Position numbers and translations under genes: made by a program. 64,000 nt of DNA, from contig NZ_CANMDU010000011.1 of assembly GCF_947496775.1 (NCBI RefSeq), forward strand, positions 62,001 through 126,000, written 5' to 3'. This document shows, in pieces, positions 53,705-62,265 of the stretch (position 1 is its first letter; every line of letters begins with the position of its first letter). The notes below the pieces were generated by a model. The model was not told where the DNA came from and did no database searches. It saw only the letters and a program-made list of their open reading frames with translations. The DNA comes from an uncultured Maribacter sp. GTDB lineage: Bacteria > Bacteroidota > Bacteroidia > Flavobacteriales > Flavobacteriaceae.

Positions 53705-53811
53705 AAAAGGATGTAACCCATTTTACTTGGAAAAAAGAATACACTTTTGTGCTTCTCCTTAACATTTGTTACGTTCTTGTTTTTTTATATTTAATGACTA
53801 GTTTTTCGTAA
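53701..53811 (+). CDS. 36-residue membrane microprotein between PIG-L and symporter genes
   Basis: ATG at 53701 overlaps the PIG-L stop as ATGA, and the TAA at 53809-53811 leaves a single base before the symporter ATG at 53813. The protein starts with a charged head, MKKDVTHFTWKKEYTF, then one hydrophobic helix (VLLLNICYVLVFLYLMTSF). Tight packing on both sides, absence of spacer and a sensible membrane topology argue it is translated. It may be a small symporter subunit, but no family is recognised. Confidence 0.62.
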   Translation: MKKDVTHFTWKKEYTFVLLLNICYVLVFLYLMTSFS

Positions 53812-53812
53812 T

Positions 53813-55543
53813 ATGGAAACAATAGACTGGATAATTCTATGCGGAACACTTGTTTTTATTGTTGTTTATGGCGTATGGAAAACAAAAGGAAGCACTAATG
53901 TAGATGACTATATTCGCGGTGGAAACAAAGCAAAATGGTGGACAATTGGTCTATCTGTGATGGCCACGCAAGCTAGTGCAATTACTTTTTTATCTACCCC
54001 AGGACAGGCATTTCATGACGGAATGGGTTTTGTTCAATTTTACTTTGGATTACCCTTAGCCATGATTATCATTTGTATGGTTTTTATACCACTGTACCAT
54101 AGAATGAAAGTGTACACTGCCTATGAATTTTTAGAAAATAGATTCGATCTAAAAACAAGAACTCTTGCCGCTATATTATTTTTAATTCAACGAGGATTAG
54201 CAGCTGGGATTACCATATTTGCTCCTTCTATTATTTTATCTGCTGTATTAGGATGGGATTTAAAAATCCTAAACATAATTATTGGAACTCTTGTGATAAT
54301 CTATACTGTTTCTGGTGGAACTAAGGCAGTAAGTGTTACTCAAAAACAACAGATGTTCATCATAATGTCTGGTATGTTTATTACATTTTTCTTTATCTTA
54401 AACTATTTACCAGATGATATTTCTTTTAGTAAAGCACTTAAAATTGCAGGTGCCAGTGATAAATTAAATATTCTTGACTTTAGTTTTAACACAAAAAGTA
54501 GATATACGTTCTGGAGTGGAATTACAGGAGGGTTATTCCTTGCGCTTTCCTATTTTGGAACCGATCAAAGTCAAGTACAACGTTATTTATCAGGAAAATC
54601 TATACGCGAAAGTCAATTAGGATTAGTATTTAATGGCATTTTAAAAATTCCAATGCAATTCTTTATATTATTAGTTGGTGTAATGGTTTTTGTTTTTTAC
54701 CAATACAATCCATCTCCTCTAAATTTTAATCCATCTGCCACAGAAACGGTGTTAAATTCCGAATTTAAAGAAGACTACACCGTATTGCAAAAAAATCAAG
54801 TAAAACTAGAAGAAGAAAAACGCATTGCTCAAAATAAATTTTCTTCTGCCCTAGACCTTAAAGAATATGCTGCCGTACAAGAAGCCAAACAGCATATAAA
54901 ACTAATAAACAAAAAGGATAGTCTAAACAGGATAACTGCAAAAAATATTATAAAAAAGGCAAATAAAAGTGCAGAGACCAACGACAAAGATTACGTCTTT
55001 ATTCATTTTATATTAAACAACTTACCCAAGGGTTTAATAGGTTTGTTATTGGCTGTTATTTTATCTGCAGCAATGTCTTCTACAGCGTCTGAATTAAATG
55101 CACTAGGAACTATAACTGCATTAGATCTGTATAAAAGAAATACCTTAAATAAAACAGAAAACCATTACGTTGTTGCTTCAAAATGGTTTACATTATTATG
55201 GGGCGTAATTGCTATTCTCATTGCATGCATTGCTAATTTGTTTGATAATTTAATACAATTAGTCAATATCATTGGAAGTGTTTTTTATGGTAATGTTTTA
55301 GGCATCTTTCTACTAGCTTTCTTTTTTAAATATATCAAAGGAAATGCTGTATTTTTTGCTGCCGTTGCGACGCAACTAATAATTTTCATTATTTATTATT
55401 ATACCATACATATATATTCCTCTGGTGAAGAAAAACTAGGTTACTTATGGTTAAACTTTATAGGTGCTGCTTTGGTTATTTGTATTGCCTATATGTTCGA
55501 GGTTTTTGATAGATTACTAAAAAAGACTTCATTACAGACATAA
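53813..55543 (+). CDS. Sodium:solute symporter (SSS family)
   Basis: 576-residue transporter with about 13 membrane helices. Family motifs include RGGNKAKWWTIGLSVMATQ near 37, GFVQFYFGLPLAM near 72 and LSAAMSSTASELNALGT near 415, the last being the Na2-site helix. A hydrophilic, Lys/Glu-rich insertion of about 90 residues (roughly 307-395, including QKNQVKLEEEKRIAQNKF) sits between two helices. Coupled to the PIG-L gene via the small ORF; galK and galT lie downstream. Substrate could be a sugar, amino-sugar product or other organic solute. Confidence 0.92.
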   Translation: METIDWIILCGTLVFIVVYGVWKTKGSTNVDDYIRGGNKAKWWTIGLSVMATQASAITFLSTPGQAFHDGMGFVQFYFGLPLAMIIICMVFIPLYHRMKVYTAYEFLENRFDLKTRTLAAILFLIQRGLAAGITIFAPSIILSAVLGWDLKILNIIIGTLVIIYTVSGGTKAVSVTQKQQMFIIMSGMFITFFFILNYLPDDISFSKALKIAGASDKLNILDFSFNTKSRYTFWSGITGGLFLALSYFGTDQSQVQRYLSGKSIRESQLGLVFNGILKIPMQFFILLVGVMVFVFYQYNPSPLNFNPSATETVLNSEFKEDYTVLQKNQVKLEEEKRIAQNKFSSALDLKEYAAVQEAKQHIKLINKKDSLNRITAKNIIKKANKSAETNDKDYVFIHFILNNLPKGLIGLLLAVILSAAMSSTASELNALGTITALDLYKRNTLNKTENHYVVASKWFTLLWGVIAILIACIANLFDNLIQLVNIIGSVFYGNVLGIFLLAFFFKYIKGNAVFFAAVATQLIIFIIYYYTIHIYSSGEEKLGYLWLNFIGAALVICIAYMFEVFDRLLKKTSLQT

Positions 55544-55579
55544 TTATATTTCTTTACTAACATTGTTTTTTATTGTATT

Positions 55580-55603
55580 TTGTACACTTATTCAAATGTA
55601 CAA
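55580..55603. promoter_or_regulatory. Candidate operator upstream of the Nudix regulator
   Basis: Inverted repeat TTGTACA-N10-TGTACAA in the 95-base gap before the regulator gene. It shares the half-site AAATGTA with the palindrome in front of galK, so both may be bound by the same regulator. Confidence 0.4.
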
Positions 55604-55605
55604 GA

Positions 55606-55624
55606 GCAATACTCTTGCAATACT
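55606..55624 (+). repeat. Direct octamer repeat upstream of the regulator
   Basis: GCAATACT occurs at 55606-55613 and again at 55617-55624, an 11-base period (one helical turn), 15 bases before the start codon. It could be a second regulator site or chance. Confidence 0.35.
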
Positions 55625-55638
55625 TATATATTCTATAA

Positions 55639-56343
55639 ATGAAATTATTAGATACTTCATTAAAATATGATGTTGAGCAAAAAATATTAGTTGCTGTCGA
55701 TTGCATCATTTTTGGTTTTGATTCTAAAAACCTAAAGCTTCTTTTATTTAAAAGAAAAGTGGAGCCCTTAAAAGGAAAATGGTCTTTAGTAGGTGCTTTT
55801 GTGAAAAATGATTTATCTATAAAAAACGCAGCCAAACAAATTTTATTAGAATCTACAGGACTTAAAGACATTTATTTAGAGGAACTAAAAACATATGGAA
55901 ATGTGGAAAGAGACCCAGGAGAAAGAGTAATTTCAATAGCACATTATAGTCTTATAGGAATTAATGATTTTGATATTGAACATGTAAAAGAATTTGATGC
56001 AGAGTGGTTCAACATTGATGAAATGCCAGATTTAATTTTAGACCACAAACAAATGGTCGATGATGCTATTGTAGAATTAGAAAACAAGGTAAGGCACCAA
56101 CCTATTGGTTTTAATCTACTGCCGAAGTATTTTACATTACCAGAATTACAAACTTTATACGAGTGTATTTACCAAAGACCCTTAGATTCTAGAAATTTTA
56201 GAAAAAAAATATTATCTCTAAACATTTTAATAAAAACAGATAAAAAGGATAGATCTAACTCAAAAAAAGGAGCTTTCTTATATTGTTTTAATAAAGAAAT
56301 GTTTGATGAATTGATAGCTAAAGGGTATAATTTTGAAATATAA
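55639..56343 (+). CDS. Nudix-related transcriptional regulator (NrtR/AraR type)
   Basis: 234-residue protein with a Nudix-fold domain (about 10-150) and a C-terminal winged-helix DNA-binding domain (about 152-230, YFTLPELQTLYECIYQRPLD, SRNFRKKILSLNIL). Counted back from the TGL at 73-75, the Nudix-box catalytic positions are L59, Q67, I68, E71 and S72, so the metal-binding Glu set is mostly lost. That fits NrtR/AraR-type regulators that sense a sugar or nucleotide rather than hydrolyse it. It lies directly before galK and probably controls galactose genes. Confidence 0.87.
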   Translation: MKLLDTSLKYDVEQKILVAVDCIIFGFDSKNLKLLLFKRKVEPLKGKWSLVGAFVKNDLSIKNAAKQILLESTGLKDIYLEELKTYGNVERDPGERVISIAHYSLIGINDFDIEHVKEFDAEWFNIDEMPDLILDHKQMVDDAIVELENKVRHQPIGFNLLPKYFTLPELQTLYECIYQRPLDSRNFRKKILSLNILIKTDKKDRSNSKKGAFLYCFNKEMFDELIAKGYNFEI

Positions 56344-56360
56344 GCTGTCCAAATAATTAT

Positions 56361-56381
56361 TAAATGTAAATATTACATTTA
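56361..56381. promoter_or_regulatory. Candidate operator in front of galK
   Basis: TAAATGTAA-ATA-TTACATTTA, a perfect 9-bp-arm palindrome 47 bases upstream of the galK start codon, in the 85-base gap after the regulator gene. A TATCTTG that approximates a -7 box follows at 56394-56400, so a bound regulator would block the promoter. Confidence 0.5.
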
Positions 56382-56428
56382 TAAAATATTACGTATCTTG
56401 CGAGAAATAATCATAAATTTCTATCATT

Positions 56429-57589
56429 ATGATACAAGACAGCGTAACAAAATTTTTTAAAGATAATTATTCTCCAAATCCGGTAGTAGTAAGATCTCCT
56501 GGAAGAGTAAATTTAATAGGCGAACATACTGACTATAATTTAGGATTTGTATTACCAGCATCTATAGAAAAAGCAATTTATTTTGCTTTACAATTAAATG
56601 ACACTGATACATTTAATATTGAAGCCTTTTTAACACTTCCTGAAAAAATAAGTCTAGATACCAAAGGAAACGGACCTGAATTTTCTTGCTTCTGGGGAAA
56701 ATATTTCAAGGCAGTAATAGAAATTCTTAATGAGAAAAATTATGCCTTAAAAGGTATGGACTGTGTTTTTGGAGGTGATATTCCTATTGGATCAGGACTT
56801 TCTTCTTCCGCCGCTTTATGTTGTGGCTTTACGCTTGCCCTGTCTAAAATGCTAGGTTTAAATATAGACAGAACGGAGATTGCGAAAATTGGTCAAGAAG
56901 CAGAACACAGAATAGGACTTAATTGCGGATTAATGGATCAATATGCGGTGCTTTTTGGAAAAAAAGGAAATGCTTTATTTCTAGACTGTAAAGATTTAAG
57001 TTATAAATATGTACCTATTAACCTTGTTGGTTATAGCTGGGTTCTTATAAACTCTAATATTACACACGAATTGGCTGTAGGCAATGAGTACAACGACCGT
57101 AGACAATCTTGCGAGGCAATTGTTAAAAAAGTTCAGGAGAAGAATGCGAATGTAGCTTCCTTAAGGGATGTGTCAGAAGAAGCTATAATGTCAGTAAAAG
57201 AAGAAGTTAATCCTATAGATTTTAAACGAGCATTATACGTAATTAAAGAAAACGGTCGTGTTTTAAAAATGATAAAGGCATTAGAAAAAGGAGATGCAAA
57301 TGAGGTAGGAAGTACGCTATTGGCAGGTCATAGGTCTATGTCTGCTGATTTTGAAATTAGCACTTCAGAAATAGATTACCTGGTTGCTGTAAGCCAAGAG
57401 CAAGAAGGAGTAATGGGATCCAGAATGATGGGAGGCGGATTTGGCGGCTGTACAATTAACCTCATAAAAGATGAAAATGTAGATAAGGCTGTTGAAGACA
57501 TTTTAGCTGCGTATAAAGAAAAAACGGGAATTACTTCTGAGTGTTTCCATTTACAAATAGACGACAGCGTACAAATATTAAATTCTTAA
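56429..57589 (+). CDS. galK: Galactokinase
   Basis: 386-residue GHMP kinase that phosphorylates galactose at C1. The galactokinase signature GRVNLIGEHTDYNLGFVLP covers residues 25-43, the ATP loop GSGLSSSAAL lies near 118-127 and GGGFGGCTINL near 345-355. It is followed 5 bases later by galT, giving the first two Leloir steps; galE and galM are not in the window. Confidence 0.97.
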   Translation: MIQDSVTKFFKDNYSPNPVVVRSPGRVNLIGEHTDYNLGFVLPASIEKAIYFALQLNDTDTFNIEAFLTLPEKISLDTKGNGPEFSCFWGKYFKAVIEILNEKNYALKGMDCVFGGDIPIGSGLSSSAALCCGFTLALSKMLGLNIDRTEIAKIGQEAEHRIGLNCGLMDQYAVLFGKKGNALFLDCKDLSYKYVPINLVGYSWVLINSNITHELAVGNEYNDRRQSCEAIVKKVQEKNANVASLRDVSEEAIMSVKEEVNPIDFKRALYVIKENGRVLKMIKALEKGDANEVGSTLLAGHRSMSADFEISTSEIDYLVAVSQEQEGVMGSRMMGGGFGGCTINLIKDENVDKAVEDILAAYKEKTGITSECFHLQIDDSVQILNS

Positions 57590-57594
57590 TATAC

Positions 57595-58611
57595 ATGAAC
57601 GATAATTTTAATGCTACCCCGCACAGACGTTATAACATATTAACTGGAGAATGGGTATTAGTTTCTCCGCATAGAACAAAAAGACCTTGGCAAGGGAAAA
57701 AGGAAGAAACTGCCAAGGCAGAAAAAATTTCCCATGACCCTAACTGTTATTTATGTGCCACAAACACAAGAATTAACGGAGAAGTAAATCCTGATTATAA
57801 AAACACCTTTGTATTTACAAATGACTTTGGAGCTTTACTTCCTGACAGTATCGATTTTAAAGAAGATAATGGTCTTTTAAAGGCTGAAAGTGAAACAGGT
57901 ATTTGTAAAGTAATTTGTTTTTCTCCTAATCACTCATTAACCTTACCAGATATGGAAGTATCTGATATTGAAGAAGTAATTTCCACTTGGCAAGAAGAAT
58001 ACCAAGAACTTGGTACCAAACCTGAAATTAACCATGTACAAATTTTTGAAAACAAAGGTTCTATAATGGGCTGTAGTAACCCGCACCCCCATGGACAAGT
58101 GTGGGCTCAAAAATCTATCCCAAATGAAGTTTTAAAGAAAACTGAAAAACAAAAAGAGTATTTTCAAAAACACGGAAAAAGTTTATTATCAGCTTATTTA
58201 GAGCAAGAACTTAAAGAAGAAGAACGCATTATTTCTAAGAACGATAGTTTTGTAAGTTTAGTGCCATTTTGGGCTGTTTGGCCTTATGAAGTAATGATTG
58301 TTCCTAGAAAGCACAGAACAAATATTGGAGAACTTAGTGATAAAGAAAAAACAGATTATGCTGAGCAATTAAAAATAGTAACGCAGAAGTATGACAAGTT
58401 ATTTGATACTTCTTTTCCTTATTCTTCTGGAATTCACCAAGCGCCGACTAATGGAGAACAACATCCTGAGTGGCATTTTCATATGAGCTTCTACCCTCCT
58501 CTTTTACGATCTGCAACAGTAAAGAAATTTATGGTTGGTTATGAAATGTTTGGTATGCCTCAAAGAGATATTACTGCAGAATTAGCAGCTAAAAGTTTAC
58601 GCGAATTATAA
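57595..58611 (+). CDS. galT: UDP-glucose--hexose-1-phosphate uridylyltransferase
   Basis: 338-residue HIT-superfamily enzyme that exchanges uridylate between UDP-glucose and galactose-1-phosphate. The active-site HPH is at residues 164-166 in GCSNPHPHGQVWAQ; C-terminal EWHFHMSFYPPLLRS is also typical. The ATG at 57595 is preferred because an in-frame ATG at 57541 lies inside galK and would add 18 unrelated residues. Cotranscribed with galK. Confidence 0.96.
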   Translation: MNDNFNATPHRRYNILTGEWVLVSPHRTKRPWQGKKEETAKAEKISHDPNCYLCATNTRINGEVNPDYKNTFVFTNDFGALLPDSIDFKEDNGLLKAESETGICKVICFSPNHSLTLPDMEVSDIEEVISTWQEEYQELGTKPEINHVQIFENKGSIMGCSNPHPHGQVWAQKSIPNEVLKKTEKQKEYFQKHGKSLLSAYLEQELKEEERIISKNDSFVSLVPFWAVWPYEVMIVPRKHRTNIGELSDKEKTDYAEQLKIVTQKYDKLFDTSFPYSSGIHQAPTNGEQHPEWHFHMSFYPPLLRSATVKKFMVGYEMFGMPQRDITAELAAKSLREL

Positions 58612-58630
58612 AGACTAGTTCTTTTATGAA

Positions 58631-58664
58631 AAAATGGCCATAATCTAAGATTATGGCCATTTTT
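58631..58664. terminator. Bidirectional terminator after galT
   Basis: 15-bp stem AAAATGGCCATAATC / GATTATGGCCATTTT with a 3-base loop, followed by T in the plus direction and by TTTT on the minus strand. It lies between galT (ends 58611) and the convergent DUF2911 gene (ends 58690). Confidence 0.9.
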
Positions 58665-58689
58665 ATTTATTAAAATTAGAAGAAGAAAT

Positions 58690-59538
58690 TTACTCCACTT
58701 CTATTCCCCATTCTGCTAATGAATCTTTATTCATTTTTACATAATCCGCATTACCTTGTTCTTTGGCAGAAGCTAAAGACCTCTTTGCCGCAGCAATAGC
58801 GTTTTTGTTATCTCCTAATTTAGCATAAATAAGAGATTGTCTTCTCGACATCCAAAACGCTTTATCATTCATGGATACCGCTTTATTAATCCATTCTTGC
58901 GCTTGTTTTAAATCCTTACCCGCTTCATAATAATACGATGCAGCTGCATAATAATCATTAGCAGATATACCTTTCATTACCTTTTCTATACTTTTAGATG
59001 CTTTTGCATCTGTAGGAACAGTAAAAGGAACATTCACCATTGTTTTATCCCAAAGAATACCTAAAGATGCTCCATTATTATTTAAATCATCAATAGTAAC
59101 CGTAAAGCTCTCCACTGGCATAGGTAAAGAATAAACTTTAACAGTAGCCTTTGCTGCTACTAAGCTTTCATCCCAATTTCTAGGAGTTCCCCAGTTTTCT
59201 GTATTAGAATAAAACAAAACATCCCAAGTCTCATTTCCTGGTTTAGTGAATACAGCATAAGAGCCTGCTTTAAGAGTACTTCCGCCAACAGTAACATCAT
59301 CACTAAAAGAAATAATAGTGTTTTTGTTTGCTCCTGTTCTCCATAATTTATCAAAAGGAACTAAGTTTCCAAATACTTCTCTTCCTTTCTTTGAAGGTCT
59401 TGAATATTCAACAGTTACATCAGTTAAGCCCACTTTTTGTTCTAATTTAGAAAAAGGACTTGGCGCCGGTGCCTGTATCTGAGCATTTATTGAGAAAGAT
59501 GCAACAGTTACAAAAGCTAATAGAATTAATTTTTTCAT
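58690..59538 (-). CDS. DUF2911 exported protein
   Basis: 282-residue periplasmic protein from the ATG at 59538 (signal LILLAFVTVASFSINAQ); an upstream ATG at 59565 adds nine residues. The DUF2911 domain covers about 25-175 (VTVEYSRPSKKGREVFG, LWRTGANKNTIISFSDDV), and a TPR-like helical tail runs to the end (YYEAGKDLKQAQEWINKA, ALAKLGDNKNAIAAAKRSL-like). Function unknown; common in Bacteroidota. Confidence 0.88.
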   Translation of the reverse strand: MKKLILLAFVTVASFSINAQIQAPAPSPFSKLEQKVGLTDVTVEYSRPSKKGREVFGNLVPFDKLWRTGANKNTIISFSDDVTVGGSTLKAGSYAVFTKPGNETWDVLFYSNTENWGTPRNWDESLVAAKATVKVYSLPMPVESFTVTIDDLNNNGASLGILWDKTMVNVPFTVPTDAKASKSIEKVMKGISANDYYAAASYYYEAGKDLKQAQEWINKAVSMNDKAFWMSRRQSLIYAKLGDNKNAIAAAKRSLASAKEQGNADYVKMNKDSLAEWGIEVE

Positions 59539-59562
59539 ATGATTGATAATTTTTAGTTTTAA

Positions 59563-59570
59563 CAAAACTA
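59563..59570 (-). promoter_or_regulatory. Candidate -7 box for the DUF2911 gene
   Basis: Minus-strand TAGTTTTG, 25 bases before the chosen ATG at 59538 and inside the longer alternative reading, which supports the shorter start. No matching -33 box. Confidence 0.38.
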
Positions 59571-59618
59571 CACATTAACAAGAAGTTCATTTGTTAATAA
59601 ATCCTTAAAAAAGAAAAA

Positions 59619-60734
59619 CTAATATTTAATAAATGGCTTAGAAAAAACCTTATCTCTACTATAAATAGTCATATAATAAACTGCCGATTTTAAACCAGAT
59701 ATATCCACAAAATTAGTATTTGATTCATTTTCTAATTCACAGGAAACACACTTACCAGCTACATCGTATACTGCTCTTCCAAAGACATCCGCATCACTTG
59801 GCAACTCATAAAACAATTTATTTTGCTCTTGGTTATAATACAAAAGCATTTCACTTTTACTATTTAAGAGTTCTTCCGTATCCTCATTCTCCTTTAGAGA
59901 AAAAGCAAATAATGACGCTTTTCTATTTCTAAATGTTTCAGTAGAAAAAAACCATCGATTTTCAGAAATATAAGTTACTCCCTCCACTTGAACATTAGGT
60001 ACATTTAAATTTAATTCTGTGATTTCTCCACTAAAAATAGAAGTTTCACTTATTCCTTTAATTCTATATAAAAAAGGAATCAAGGTTTTTGTATAACCAA
60101 CAAGCATTAATAAATTTTCCTCAACAGTATAACTAGCACCTGTGATCAAACCATTTGTAGAATAAGAATCTAATTTAGTAGCGCTATATTCCCCTGGTGT
60201 ACTAGGTATTACATAAGCTACCGTACCCTCACTTTTCCATTGCTTTGTTAAAATAATCAATTGATTTTCAAAAACGAACATTGCTTCCGCATCCCAATCG
60301 CTATTACCTGAGTCTACAAAATTTAGTTGATCTTCATACTTAAAAGTAATTCTATCAGCAACTACAGTATCCATTGCATTATAATCTTCTTTTGATATCC
60401 TATAAACTACTAAATCCTTTCGAACACCAATATTATTTCCAATATCTCCTATATACATATAAGAATCATCTTGCGCAATATCCTCCCAATCTACATTCGT
60501 TGCATTACTTATATTTACAGTTCTCGTTACCGCTATAGAAAGCGTGTCTATTTCATATAATTGAGGTAAATTACCAGAATCATTATGTGTAATTATTTTA
60601 TTATTATAAAAAAGTAAACCGGATGTTTCCGAAACAGAATTAGGTATCCCACCTAATTCATTTGGAGTTATTTGGCCAAATAAAAATGTTCCCGTTTGAG
60701 TAAAAAATAAAAAAACAACAATTATAATTCTCAT
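59619..60734 (-). CDS. Secreted protein with type IX sorting domain
   Basis: 371-residue protein with signal IIIVVFLFFTQTGTFLFGQ. The body (about 22-280) has repeated strand blocks such as IITHNDSGNLPQLYEID, NVDWEDIAQDDSYMYIGDIG and SDWDAEAMFVFENQLIILT, which suggests a beta-propeller. The last ~75 residues have the T9SS C-terminal look: YDVAGKCVSCEL, then VDISGLKSAVYYMTIYS and the final SKPFIKY. It is thus predicted cargo for export across the outer membrane. No enzymatic activity is recognised. Confidence 0.82.
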   Translation of the reverse strand: MRIIIVVFLFFTQTGTFLFGQITPNELGGIPNSVSETSGLLFYNNKIITHNDSGNLPQLYEIDTLSIAVTRTVNISNATNVDWEDIAQDDSYMYIGDIGNNIGVRKDLVVYRISKEDYNAMDTVVADRITFKYEDQLNFVDSGNSDWDAEAMFVFENQLIILTKQWKSEGTVAYVIPSTPGEYSATKLDSYSTNGLITGASYTVEENLLMLVGYTKTLIPFLYRIKGISETSIFSGEITELNLNVPNVQVEGVTYISENRWFFSTETFRNRKASLFAFSLKENEDTEELLNSKSEMLLYYNQEQNKLFYELPSDADVFGRAVYDVAGKCVSCELENESNTNFVDISGLKSAVYYMTIYSRDKVFSKPFIKY

Positions 60735-60799
60735 TGCTAAACAAATAACAAACTAATGTACTACTTTTTAATTCATTTTAATTTTAAGAAATAAAGAAT

Positions 60800-62110
60800 A
60801 TGAAAAAAACATATTCCATTTTTTGGTTTCGAAGAGATTTGCGCTTCACGGATAATATTGGCTTATTCCATGCCCTAAATAACAAGCACTCCGTATTACC
60901 AATTTTTATTTTTGACAAAAGCATTTTATCAAAACTCCCAAAAGAAGATGCTAGGGTGAGCTTTATATTTGATACTGTTCAAAAAATGCGCAGTTATCTT
61001 TCTCGTGAACATGGGAGTTCTATAGCCGTATACTATGGTAATCCAAAAGAAATTTTCGAGAAAATTTGTAAAGAATATTCTATAAATACTGTCTTTACGA
61101 ATCATGATTATGAACCATATGCCAAAAAAAGAGATTCGGAAATACAAACCTTACTACGTAAAAAAGGAGTCCATTTTAAAACTTTTAAGGATCAAGTAAT
61201 TTTTGAAAAAAATGACATTTTAAAAGATGACGGTAATCCTTATATTGTTTACACGCCATATAAAAACAAATGGAAAACCTTATTTAATCCAAGTCTGCAG
61301 CTACAACATTTTCCCAGCCAAACTCTTCTGGACAATTGTGTTAAAAACAATACTCTTAAAAATTTAAGTTTAGAAGAAATCGGATTTGCCAAATCTACTA
61401 TTATAGTACCCGAATACTCCATTACTTCTTCGCTAATTGCAAATTATAGCGATACTCGAGATTACCCATCCATAAAAAATGGAACCTCGTTAATAGGTGC
61501 TTATTTACGTTTTGGCACTATATCTATCCGAAAAGTAATGCAACAAGCAATTGCAGAAGAAAATGAGGTTTTTTGGAATGAATTAATCTGGCGTGAGTTT
61601 TTTATGCAAATTCTTTGGCATTTTCCGCATACAATAACCAACTCCTTTAAGCCTAAATATGACCGAATTCCTTGGAGAAATAATGAACAAGAATTTAATG
61701 CCTGGAAAAATGGAAAAACAGGATACCCACTTGTAGATGCAGGAATGCGACAATTAAATACTACAGGCTATATGCACAATAGGGTTCGGATGCTTGTAGC
61801 AAGCTTTCTATGCAAACACTTACTAATAGATTGGCGCTGGGGAGAGGCCTATTTTGCGGAAAAACTATTAGATTATGATTTAAGTGCCAATATTGGTAAT
61901 TGGCAATGGGCGGCAGGAAGCGGCGTAGATGCGGCTCCATATTTTCGCATTTTTAACCCTACAACACAAATTCAAAAATTTGACAATCAAAATATTTATA
62001 TACACACTTGGGTAAAAGATATACAGGAATTAACATACCCCACCCCTATAGTAGAACATAAATTTGCTAGAGAACGTTGTTTAGCTACTTATAAAGATGC
62101 CTTAAGATAA
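60800..62110 (+). CDS. Cryptochrome/DNA photolyase family protein
   Basis: 436-residue FAD protein that, in the photolyase role, reverses UV pyrimidine dimers with blue light. N-terminal antenna-binding domain about 3-130 (IFWFRRDLRFTDNIGLFHAL), C-terminal FAD domain about 200-430 with WNELIWREFFMQILW, TGYMHNRVRMLVASFL and NIGNWQWAAGSGVDA, the class I CPD photolyase signature. A cryptochrome role cannot be excluded. Confidence 0.93.
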   Translation: MKKTYSIFWFRRDLRFTDNIGLFHALNNKHSVLPIFIFDKSILSKLPKEDARVSFIFDTVQKMRSYLSREHGSSIAVYYGNPKEIFEKICKEYSINTVFTNHDYEPYAKKRDSEIQTLLRKKGVHFKTFKDQVIFEKNDILKDDGNPYIVYTPYKNKWKTLFNPSLQLQHFPSQTLLDNCVKNNTLKNLSLEEIGFAKSTIIVPEYSITSSLIANYSDTRDYPSIKNGTSLIGAYLRFGTISIRKVMQQAIAEENEVFWNELIWREFFMQILWHFPHTITNSFKPKYDRIPWRNNEQEFNAWKNGKTGYPLVDAGMRQLNTTGYMHNRVRMLVASFLCKHLLIDWRWGEAYFAEKLLDYDLSANIGNWQWAAGSGVDAAPYFRIFNPTTQIQKFDNQNIYIHTWVKDIQELTYPTPIVEHKFARERCLATYKDALR

Positions 62111-62265
62111 AAAAGAGATGTTTGAGAACCATTTCTTAAAACCTTCATTGTTTGCAAATTTATAACGTATAAATCTCAATTGTCAAGTAAATTATAACAT
62201 ATAATTAAAAAGTAATTCTTTATTTTTTAACTACATTTAAAATCTAACAATTAAATTTTCAAAAA

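Noticed and set aside
55544-55638. Terminator between symporter and regulator genes
   Set aside because: The inverted repeat there has a 10-base spacer, short arms and no T-run, so an operator is more plausible than a terminator.
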